Below, piece by piece: positions 11,979 to 21,063 of a DNA stretch of 64,000 nt (position 1 is its first letter; each line of letters opens with the position of its first letter). A program made the position numbers and the translations under genes. A model generated the notes under the pieces. The model was not told the origin of the DNA. It saw only the letters and a list, made by a program, of their open reading frames with translations, and did not search any database. The DNA is from Aedes albopictus (Eukaryota > Arthropoda > Insecta > Diptera > Culicidae): positions 477,177,396 through 477,241,395 of the forward strand of contig NC_085137.1 in the NCBI RefSeq assembly GCF_035046485.1, written 5' to 3'.

Positions 11979-12689
11979 TCGGTACGATAAAAAAAGCGTG
12001 ATAAAATCGAAATGTAAACCGTGATAAAACCGAGAGTGAATTTGGCGAGTAGTGATTAAATCAACTAGTGATAAAACCGAAACGCCACTGTATTGCATAA
12101 TCTGCTGAGATCCGCGAAGCTCTTGAAATCTCAAATGTCATTTAAAGGCACTACAGGGATATTCCAGGTCAGCTAAACTACCTTAGAGTTCGGGACATCA
12201 GGTCTACACTCGTAACAACAGCCATATCTGCTATACTGAGTAACGTTGCATATTTATCCGTGGTTACTGGACCAATCTGAAGACTACTTTTTTTTATTAT
12301 ATACCTTTGGGACATTCAGGTTTCTCCAAACTGTTCTATAATAAAGTACTTCAAATTTACACGAAAAACTTTATGTGTTTTCGCCATAAATAACAGTATT
12401 GCATAACCTGTTGGGATCCGCGAAGATCTTGAAATCTCAAATGTCATTTAGAGACACTATAGGGATATTCCAGGTCAGCCAAACGATCTTTGAGTTCAGA
12501 ACTTCAGGTCTACACTCAGCTATATCTGATATACTGAGTACCGTTTTTCATAATAAATCGCGGTGACTGGACCAATCTGAAGTCTATTATAATGTTATAA
12601 TATTATAATTATAATATTATAATTATAATATTATAATGAACCTTCATTGAGGCTCGTCCAAACTATCCTGAAGTTTAACTCTTGATAGC
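11979..12689. repeat. Left arm of a 711-bp inverted duplication
   Basis: Every base I compared from 11,979 to 12,689 pairs with 14,648 back to 13,938, including 7- and 8-base homopolymers and the TATAATATTATAAT run, so the arms look identical and free of indels. The outer 112 bp (11,979-12,090) is the reverse complement of the left end of the Tigger element that starts at 14,537. The remainder is two diverged direct copies of a ~308-bp unit (from about 12,097 and 12,405). The arm therefore post-dates the Tigger insertion. Confidence 0.9.
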
Positions 12690-12860
12690 GGGTTGGTGTC
12701 TACTATCTATGAGGGCTTCGGGGTCTCCAAACTAAACGGGGTCTTCTTCTGTAGTTGTTATGCGCCTCGGCGGTGGCCGATCGAGCAGTTCACGCAGATG
12801 CTGGACTATATGACGCCCGTGGTAACAGGGCGAAGGCCGGAGGTGACTTTAATTATGAGG
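12690..12860 (+). pseudogene. Non-LTR endonuclease fragment in palindrome spacer
   Basis: The translated block starting at 12,693 includes LNGVFFCSCYAPRRWPIEQF and TQMLDYMTPVVTGRRPEVT. It matches the family pattern of the AP-type endonuclease in R1/Loa/Jockey elements (YFYSCYAPP----EEF---LD-L). Only about 55 residues are present and the GDFNAW motif that should follow is missing. It could belong to the same family as the ORF1/ORF2 remnant at 10.1-11.4 kb, but no join between them is visible. Non-functional. Confidence 0.6.
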
Positions 12861-13090
12861 GAAACCAACAAACGTTTTTTTTTTAAGCCGTGGATATTTT
12901 TTTATCAATTTTAGAAACATTCACTTTTATATGTAATACAGTTAGGAGCCCATGAACAGTTCTCTGAACGATTTACCCCTTTGAAGCCGGAATTTTCCCA
13001 AGCGTTATTATGGAGATTTTTTCTACGTTTTTCTGTAGTTTTGGTGGTCAATAGCATAAAGACAGTAAAATATTATGAAGAATATTTTTT

Positions 13091-13665
13091 CTGGATATCC
13101 TAGGTCATCTAAACTATCCTTGAGTTTAGATCCGTTTAGTCCGTGGGTAACGGTAACTTTTATCATTATACAAAGCTACGATTTGTAATCTATCATGTCC
13201 AGTAAGTCTTCTGAAAGTTCACCAGACAGTATCAGATCAGCCGGGATATCCTAGGTCATCCAAACTGTTCTTAAAGCCTACGGGTGTAACGGTAACTGAT
13301 TTCATTATACAATGCTACGATTGGTAAACTATCATATCCAGTAAGTCTTCAGAAAGGTCAATAGACAATATCAGATCAGTCGGGATATCCTAGGTCATCC
13401 AAATTATTCATGAGTTTGGATCCTAAAGTATACTAGTGTAACGGTAAATTCTTTGATTATACAATGCTACGATTTGTAATCTATCATGTCCAGTAAGTCT
13501 TCTGAAAGTTCAATAGACAGCATCAGATCAGTCGGGATATTCTAGATCATCCAAACTGTTTTTGATTTTAGATCCTAAAGTCTACGGGTGTATCGGTAAC
13601 TTCTTTCATTATGCAATGCTACGATTTGTAATCTATCATGTTCAGTAAGTCTTCTGAAAGTAACA
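13091..13665. repeat. Four tandem copies of a ~140-152-bp unit
   Basis: Units start with (C)GGGATATCCTAGGTCATC at about 13,091, 13,242, 13,381 and 13,533, giving periods of 151, 139 and 152 bp. Each also has AATGCTACGATTTGTAATC (or a close variant) and TCCAGTAAGTCTTCTGAAAG. The units share vocabulary with the palindrome arms (a GATATTCCAGGTCAGC-type start), so spacer and arms probably belong to one repeat family. There is no coding function; the frame at 13,638-13,883 is incidental. Confidence 0.85.
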
Positions 13666-13937
13666 ATGATTGTTTTTATCAACTAAGTTTCATAACAGTA
13701 AGGAAGTCCATAATATCCCAAAAATATATAACAACGCTTATTGTTCTTCTTACTGCTTTGCTTAGTATAGTGGATTATGCAACACTACTTAACGTAGTGG
13801 CAAAAGCTATTATCACAAATGTAGACCTGAAGATCTGGAGTAGTGTTGTTGATCTGGAATATCTCAAAACTAAGTTGAAATGACTCATGATATGCCAGGG
13901 GGATTACAGATTACAGTTTGAAGTTCATTGTAATGTT

Positions 13938-14648
13938 GCTATCAAGAGTTAAACTTCAGGATAGTTTGGACGAGCCTCAATGAAGGTTCATTATAATATT
14001 ATAATTATAATATTATAATTATAATATTATAACATTATAATAGACTTCAGATTGGTCCAGTCACCGCGATTTATTATGAAAAACGGTACTCAGTATATCA
14101 GATATAGCTGAGTGTAGACCTGAAGTTCTGAACTCAAAGATCGTTTGGCTGACCTGGAATATCCCTATAGTGTCTCTAAATGACATTTGAGATTTCAAGA
14201 TCTTCGCGGATCCCAACAGGTTATGCAATACTGTTATTTATGGCGAAAACACATAAAGTTTTTCGTGTAAATTTGAAGTACTTTATTATAGAACAGTTTG
14301 GAGAAACCTGAATGTCCCAAAGGTATATAATAAAAAAAAGTAGTCTTCAGATTGGTCCAGTAACCACGGATAAATATGCAACGTTACTCAGTATAGCAGA
14401 TATGGCTGTTGTTACGAGTGTAGACCTGATGTCCCGAACTCTAAGGTAGTTTAGCTGACCTGGAATATCCCTGTAGTGCCTTTAAATGACATTTGAGATT
14501 TCAAGAGCTTCGCGGATCTCAGCAGATTATGCAATACAGTGGCGTTTCGGTTTTATCACTAGTTGATTTAATCACTACTCGCCAAATTCACTCTCGGTTT
14601 TATCACGGTTTACATTTCGATTTTATCACGCTTTTTTTATCGTACCGA
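13938..14648. repeat. Right arm of the 711-bp inverted duplication
   Basis: This is the exact mirror of 11,979-12,689 as far as I can read. It runs from the repeat family straight into the first 112 bp of the Tigger element, which continues beyond 14,648. It is therefore probably the original arm and the left one the copy. At 14,226 it still carries an unoccupied version of the Tigger target (GCAATACTGTTATTTATGGC). Confidence 0.9.
14545..14640. promoter_or_regulatory. Subterminal repeats, probable transposase binding sites
   Basis: Four copies of a (C/T)GRTTTWATCAC motif lie within the first 105 bp of the Tigger element (near 14,546, 14,563, 14,596 and 14,619). One copy (CCGTGATTAAATCG) lies near 17,679, just inside the right terminus. 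Repeated subterminal motifs are where pogo/CENPB-type HTH domains bind; that role here is inferred. The left arm of the palindrome carries a second inverted set at 11,979-12,090. Confidence 0.6.
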
Positions 14649-15197
14649 AATTCATAAATAAAATGCATCTGGATGACAGCATGAACTTTATTAAGGCGTT
14701 TTGTCCTTAAACTATTTGTATCCAATTCGTAATGTATCTAATGTGGACTTTTATGTTTATAGAGACGGTGTTACATTATCAAAATAAAAAAAATGTAACG
14801 GTTTTATTTAACTAACTATACATGTTTAAATCGATTTTGATAAATTACTTACATATATTATATATTATTTGAATATCGATAGGCTATTCGTTTTTACAAT
14901 ACCAAGCCAGCGCAAAAGCTGAAAACAATTTGGAACCTGCGTTGAACGTTCAAATGAGCAAAGCGAAGGAACACTCGTATAGTCTATTTTACGAAACGAC
15001 AACAGTGTTGATATTGATATTAACACTCATGGGCTTGGGCGCAACCTCCTGTCAAATTTTCATTCATGAAATGAGCGATCAGCTGATCCAAAACGTCTCG
15101 TAAAATGGCTCATTGTTCAGATTGGTGCTATAGCGTGTGGCAAATAGAACGTTAGCGAACGAATTGTTCGTTCGTGAGGCCTGACCAACCATTTGAG

Positions 15198-15587
15198 CAG
15201 GGGTTCCCAACCTTTTTGAGGTGGCGACCCCCTTCAAGAATTGTCAAAGTATCTGGGGCCCAATGGAAATTTTTAGAAAAAAAATATAATTTAAATAAAC
15301 GAAGCCGAGTTATTTAGGTACAGTGGCGTAGCCAGAAATTTATTGTGGGATGGATTTTCGACGATCAATGGTACTTTTTTTAGACACTCACCTTCGTAAA
15401 CAATGACGTACATATCAATATGTACATTCTATTTAAGTCGTGGTTTAAAAATAGCGGCACAGCCGAATTTTTTTTTCTTTTAAGAGCGTTTTATACTGAA
15501 ATTGTTTTTTTTTGGTGATTTCGCGGCCCCCTTGGAATAGCTCCACGATCCACTAGGGGGCCGCGGACCACCGGTTGGGAACCCGTG
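15198..15587. mobile_element. hAT-type MITE nested in Tigger leader
   Basis: The 390-bp element has ends CAGGGGTTCCCAACC and GGTTGGGAACCCGTG. It is flanked by a perfect 8-bp duplication CATTTGAG (15,190-15,197 and 15,588-15,595). Both features are diagnostic of the hAT superfamily. It contains no transposase. It lies upstream of the Tigger transposase start and leaves the coding exons intact. The minus-strand frame at 15,480-15,836 is a shadow. Confidence 0.93.
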
Positions 15588-15788
15588 CATTTGAGTGGTA
15601 TGTAGGTAGTCCAACAAGCACCTATTATTCAGTTTACGGTTGACACAATAGACAAACACATTGAACGAGTTCAGATTTTGCTTGCACTCATTAAAACAAG
15701 TATCGTGCTGCTTATTTATCAACGCCCTATGATTGAAAATATTCTTTGTTGCTGTTAGGTTACGTTTAATATTATTTGTGTTGGTTTT

Positions 15789-17529
15789 TTGTTCCAAATG
15801 GATCGTAAAAAACGCGTATCGTTGACCTTGGAGCAAAAATTAAAAATTGCTCAAAAAGTTGAAAAACGTGAAGTTTTCAAAGCTCGAATTGCCCGCCAGT
15901 TCAATATCCACAGAACGACTATTGCAAAAATACTTAAACAAAAGGATGCTATCCTTAAAGCTGCGACGTGGCGGTCAGCAAAAGGCGGAAAAACTTCGAG
16001 ATATGTTGCATCAGGTATCTCATCAATCAATCATGTCCTCTATATTTTTATTAACAAATGAATATTTGCAGGTAAATGCAATAACCTAGAAATGGCCTTA
16101 TTTCTATGGTTTTTGAAGCAGCGGGAGCTAAATAATCAAGTTTCAACGGCGCTGCTAATATTGCAAGCCAAAAAATTTGCAATTGATTTCAACGTCCCTA
16201 ATTCATTTAAATTCAGTGACACTTGGTGCTTTAAATTCAAACAAAGGTTCGGCATACGCAAATTGAAAATATACGGTGAAAAACTTTCAGCAGATGTGAG
16301 TGCGATAGAAGGTTTCAAAGAAAGCTTTTTCTCGAAAGTTAGAGAAAAAGAACTAAACATTCATCAAATTTACAACTGTGATGAATCTGGACTGTTTTAT
16401 AAGATGCTGCCTAGAGACACCCTTGTTCATTCAGGTAATATATTTTATAAATAAAATTAGTGATGTATTAAGCACAAATTCAATTTTTTTGGTGGAAAAG
16501 TTGTTAAGGATCGAATTACATTTATGCCATGTTGCAACATTTCAGGTAGCAACAAGCTACCTTTAATGGTTGTTGGTAAATCAAAGAAACCACGGTGTTT
16601 TAAAAATGCCCAACTACCTCCCATTCATTACCGGGGATCGCGAAACGCCTGGATGGATCGTTCATTATTTGGTGAATGGTTTTATGAGTGTTTCATTCCC
16701 GCAGTGAGACAATTTTCTTCGAAGAAAGGCATAGCTCCAAAAGCCTTATTATTGATGGACTATTGTAGTGCTCACCATTGCCGAGATAGACTAGTTTCGG
16801 ACGATGGAATGATCGAGGCCATTTTCCTGCCACCCAACGTTACGTCGATTGGGCAACCATTGGATCAAGGAGTTATTCAAAACATCAAACTGTTATACAG
16901 ACGAAAATTAGAACTGTATACGTTGACATCAGGTAATCGATTGAAAAGATTGTCTTGACTTTTTCTAACTCTTTTTCTCATTTAGAATCGGACATTGGAA
17001 GCGCATTAAAAAAGTTGATATGAAGGATGTCATCTATTGGTTGCACGAGTCATGGCTTGCTGTGGGCGAAACATGCCTTCAACGGTCCTGGAAGGAGATC
17101 GGAGTTATTTTGGATGACCGATTCCTCCATGAAGACGAAATACCTTTAGCGAGATTATTTGGGATAGCTGATGATGATTATGTCGATACTACGGAGGAAA
17201 TCGACGAAGAAAGACTTTGCCACAAGACTCTCTCGGACACCGATATTGTTAGAATTGTGTTGGGAGATGAAGATACTGAGAATGATGAAACTGAAGATGA
17301 TGACATAGAAAATACTATCGATGAATCTGTTCTCGTATCTCCTTCGACTAATACTCATACGATAGATTTCATTTACGAAAATAGGATGCAAATAACTCAC
17401 AACACTGCAATAGAATCCCTTTTTTATGCATTACAATGGACAGAAACGAATAATGTAGATCTCGCGTATATCCTTGCGATAAGAAAAGTTCGGGAAATAG
17501 CCATGGAGAAAACTATTTTGGATAAATAA
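15789..17529 (+). pseudogene. Tigger-type DDE transposase, four exons, one apparent frameshift
   Basis: Exons are inferred at 15,789-16,014, 16,072-16,434, 16,501-16,932 and 16,986-17,529, with GT-AG introns of 57, 66 and 53 bp, each after a phase-1 codon. The first exon encodes a CENPB/Psq-type helix-turn-helix (LTLEQKLKIAQKVEK, then ARQFNIHRTTIAKILKQKD). The second encodes the second DNA-binding domain (ending WCFKFKQRFGIRKLK) and the first catalytic Asp in IYNCDESGLFYKMLP. The third has KLPLMVVGKSKKPRCFKN, the second Asp in LLMDYCSAHH and the third in GQPLDQGVIQNIK, 34 residues apart. The fourth has the IYWLHESW block and an acidic C-terminus. Splicing gives 1,565 nt, one short of a full frame. 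The shift falls at an A run near 17,005, where one extra A would restore the family pattern. Otherwise about 521 codons look intact. It cuts and pastes its own element in the nucleus. Confidence 0.88.
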
Positions 17530-17705
17530 ATAATAAAACAATAAAAATTACCATAAGTAACTAAAAACGTTTAGAATTTGTTATTTTTTCTTTGAAAAAT
17601 CCGAACCATAACGATTGATTACAAAAATATTGAACTTTTTCTATCATTTCGCTAAATTCACGGTAAAATTTTTTTTGACCGTGATTAAATCGAAAAACCA
17701 CTGTA

Positions 17706-18140
17706 CCATAATTTATGGCGAAACACTTTAAGTTATTGTTCGTACAAACAGTCAGTTATATGTACAAGTATCCTACACTATACTCACACTGCTTTACATA
17801 TTATACAGTAAATAAAGTCAGTTAACTCTTGTGCCTCCGCCATGGCAGGACGGCTAGATAATCTCCCGGGTTTTATTTTCACATAAAATCACACAACGTA
17901 ACTAAATGGGCCCTCCCGTGCGCGATCAGTTATTCTTGTAGATTTGAAGAACTATATCATAGAACAGTTTGGACGACCCTGAATGTCCCAAAGGTACATA
18001 ATAAAAAAAAAGTAGGCTTCAGATTGCTTCAGTAACTGCGGTTACTGTTATTTGTGGCGAATTAGTTAGCAGTTCTGTTATTTGTGGCGAAAATACATAA
18101 AACTATTCTTGTAGGACTTTTCATTAGGCTGTTTGGAACA
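17706..18140. repeat. Right-flank copy of the palindrome repeat unit
   Basis: After the Tigger terminus the sequence resumes the ~308-bp repeat unit (TTATGGCGAAACAC, then AGAACAGTTTGG, then CCTGAATGTCCCAAAGG at 17,971-17,995). It corresponds to 14,236-14,345 in the right arm. It is interrupted by the solo LTR at 17,737-17,938. This continuity shows that Tigger landed inside a pre-existing repeat. Confidence 0.8.
17737..17938. mobile_element. Solo LTR, 202 bp, with 5-bp duplication
   Basis: The segment starts TGTTCGTACAAACAG and ends GTGCGCGATCA (TG...CA), and is flanked by GTTAT on both sides (17,732-17,736 and 17,939-17,943). The paralogous repeat unit at 14,236-14,290 lacks it, which confirms an insertion. 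An AATAAA signal lies near 17,811. Short length and a 5-bp duplication fit Ty1/copia, but no internal sequence remains to confirm this. It most likely arose by LTR-LTR recombination. Confidence 0.82.
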
Positions 18141-18976
18141 CCTAGAACATCCCACCCCCCCTAAACATTCATGGTGTTCAGGATGTTCTAGGTTCTCAAT
18201 GAAGTCCCAAATACAAATATTCCCATTTTTTTAATAGAGTACTCAATTTGCAACAAGTTTGCCGAAGGCAGTATTCTGTTTTATCCAATGGGTGAATTTA
18301 TATAGCCGTTTCTATGTTGGGGTCATATGTGACCCCTTAGGCTCCAAAGGGTTAAGGGCGAACGGGACGATCGACGAAATACGCGCCATTGCTCTGTTGC
18401 TACTAAGATGGTAATCTCAGAATCTACTTCATATTTTGGAACAAAAACTTATCATCTGTGCGATAGAAAACGAGATAACCATCTTCAAAATCGCGAGGCA
18501 TATTGTTAGAAAGAGAGGGAAGATAGGTAAAATTACACAGCGCCCCGTATCCCCTTAATGCATGCCTACCTACCTAGTTTCAACAATCCCGCCCTATAGC
18601 CAAACAAGTGCTTTTTCAGCTTGCCTTGGTCAAGCAATGATAACGCATTAACCCTACAACCTGATACCATAAGGCAAATCTCCGGTGCACACTGCGAACA
18701 CACTGGTGATTAGCATATTTTTAGCCAAAACTAATCATCTGTATGCTCGCTCGGCTCGTATTTATTTGCTCATTAAATTATTCATTTGCTTAATGCTATT
18801 TATTGCACAACTCGCGCAAATGGGGCATCGCGTTGTGTCGCACCTCACGCACAGTGGTTCGAGAACAAGTTAACGGTTTTACATTTTGTTTTTCACTGAT
18901 ATATTTGACCAGGACTCCTACGTTTTCTTGTAAAAGAGGAATTGAGAAAGTGTTCAAAGAATAAACTGAGAGATAA
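18141..18976. other. No gene; short hairpin
   Basis: ACCTAGAACATCC near 18,150 and GGATGTTCTAGGTT near 18,183-18,196 form an inverted repeat. The rest has scattered short frames only (for example 18,685-18,873) with no recognisable family. Confidence 0.4.
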
Positions 18977-19623
18977 CACAGCGCAACATTTTTTTGTCTC
19001 AAGAGCAAACTTATGTGTCTCTGACAGAGTTTGGGCCGCTGAATCCGAATCCGGGTTCAGATTTGCTCCAGCACGTCACAATTTTGAGCCATATCCCAAT
19101 TTATAGGGCAAAATATGTGAATTTGGCAGCCATTAAGCATGGAAATATTTTTTTATGCTATCAAAAGGTAAATTGATCAATTAACATCTAAATTAACGAC
19201 TCATGCCAAATATTTCGTTTTACCAAATCGAATTTAATAGTTTTAAGCGATTTATGTTAGGTACGAAATTTCCCATACAAGTCACCCTTCAAAAGTTGTA
19301 TGCAAGTTTACTTACTAACATAAAATGCTTAAATCTATCAAATTTGATATTGTAAAACAAAATATTTTGCATGAGTCGTTAATTTAGAGGTTAATTCATC
19401 AATTTACCTTTTGATAGCTTAAAAAAATATGTCCATGTTTAATGGCTTGCAGTCAAAAAAGCCAAAAATTGCATATTTTGCCCTATAAATTGGGGTATAG
19501 CTCAAAATTGTTGCGTGCTGGAGCAAATCTGAGCCTGGATTCGGATTCAGCGGCCCAAAATCTGTCAGAGACACATAAGTTTACTTTTGAGACAGACCAA
19601 AAGTTAATTTTTGTTACGCTGTG
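18977..19623. mobile_element. Inverted-repeat MITE, copy 2 (3-bp TSD family)
   Basis: This 647-bp relative of the element at 736-1396 starts CACAGCGCAACA and ends TGTTACGCTGTG, with TAA on both sides. The halves fold together as in copy 1, and the two copies agree closely over most of their length with small indels. All frames inside are repeat shadows. Confidence 0.82.
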
Positions 19624-20181
19624 TAATTGATCAATTTGTCGTGTATTTTGACCTAACAAGTGATATAATGCATAATGGAAACGCAAAAATAAACGGCTAT
19701 TTTTTTCGACTTTGACCTATGTTGATACTACTGTGCGTATAGTGACGATGCACGAACTCCATTGCATAGATGCATCGTTATAATTTTTCCGAAGGGAAAT
19801 GGTGAATGTGTTACCTATTGGGATTAATGTTCTTGCCGCCGTTTGAATGAAATGCAAATTTCCCGGCAGCTGTTTTGAGTGGCTCTGACCCTGGATAGAA
19901 ATGTCAATTGCATGTCTGTTTCTTTCTATTTTATTTCTCATGGGATTTGCAGCACAGACAAACTGAGGTGACACTCTTCAAATTGAATTGAAACTTTACT
20001 TGATTTTCACATTCATTGCCTATATAATCCCTTTGACTGGTTGACTGGTGAACGTGGTAGGCTAACGCCAAATTGCAATCATACATAGACAACAGTGCAA
20101 TGTTTAGCACGATTCCACTGGTAGGTGACACTGTGTGCATTTGAAAGACATCAAACAACACCTTTTGCTGATGTTCACTTA
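19624..20181. other. No gene recognised
   Basis: Minus-strand frames of 85 and 97 aa overlap here but share no motif or family that I recognise. There is no internal repetition. Confidence 0.35.
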
Positions 20182-20332
20182 AGCTGCTAGTACACAGGGT
20201 CAAATATTTGTCCAAAAAAATCAATGCTCAAACATCTTGTTTGACTCGAACGAATTTTCATCAGTTTCAAACTGATGTTGTTTCTTGAGTTCTTTCCTTG
20301 TCAAATATTTGACCCTGTGTAACTACTGGCCT
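20182..20332. mobile_element. 151-bp MITE with TA duplication, copy 2
   Basis: This is the same family as 2536-2687 but inverted. The ends carry GTACACAGGGTCAAATATTT and its near-complement (one inserted A), and TA flanks it at 20,180-20,181 and 20,333-20,334. Confidence 0.87.
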
Positions 20333-21063
20333 TATAGCTACGTCTATCTGTCTGAGTTTAAATTATACTGTTCCAAGCGCTGCAGCGACCGCTTCCTGCG
20401 GGGTCAAACAATCTGGATTACGAATAAGCAAAAAGGATAGAGGGTAGAGGGAGCTGTGAGGATATTTAATGAAAATAAAATTAATATATAGTTTTATGAT
20501 GGTCAATTCACTGTCAATTAATTTGGGTCGAGCAATAAATGCAATTATTTGCTCGGGTACAGGCACCATATGCTGTTCGGCTTAGGCCTGTATGTACGAT
20601 GTAATCATAGCTCTTCGTTGATAAGTGGGCTTATGGGGCTTCGCGATATAATTGGGTTGATATTGGTTCATTATGGTTTGCAGCATAAATCAACTGGCGT
20701 TGATGTTTATGACAATGTTCAATATAATAAACTTTGTTTTGAATCAAATCCTTCTCAATGAGCATTAAAACTATTTTCATTAATTTTATTAAATTTTCTA
20801 GGACGTCAGCAGAAACTTTTCTTATGAGTTATACAATTTTATTTTTTTTAATATCAATAGAAATTATTTCTTTACTAATCTACCGTAAAAGAGCCCCAGA
20901 ATATTTTTTTTTAATAAAAAAGAAAAAAAACGCTCCAGAAAATTTTAGTAAAATTTCCTCCATGTTTGCTGCCCATATCGATTGGGCTACAAAACGGTGA
21001 GTCGATAAGAAGATCGTTCTCCAACAAAGTGACATACATACATTTATTTACTCAACATCACAT
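20333..21063. other. AT-rich DNA, no gene
   Basis: Short frames (for example 20,549-20,761 and 20,758-21,000) have no recognisable features. The right edge is the 3' end of the minus-strand RTE element. Confidence 0.4.

Larger units (their letters stand above)
14537..17703 (+). mobile_element. Tigger/pogo-type DNA transposon, nearly complete
   Basis: The element starts CAGTGGCGTTTCGGTTTTAT and ends with the diverged complement ATTAAATCGAAAAACCACTG. TA flanks both ends (14,535-14,536 and 17,704-17,705). The host repeat flanks match an empty site in a paralogous unit at 14,226-14,245, which confirms both boundaries. Total length is 3,167 bp, of which 398 bp is a nested hAT-type MITE and its duplication. 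A four-exon DDE transposase gene lies inside. Terminal sequences, TA duplication and CENPB-like protein are all typical of the Tigger branch of pogo. Confidence 0.93.

Noticed and set aside
18685..18873. Short membrane-protein-like frame
   Set aside because: It is AT-rich and hydrophobic by composition only, with no family features and a poor start context.
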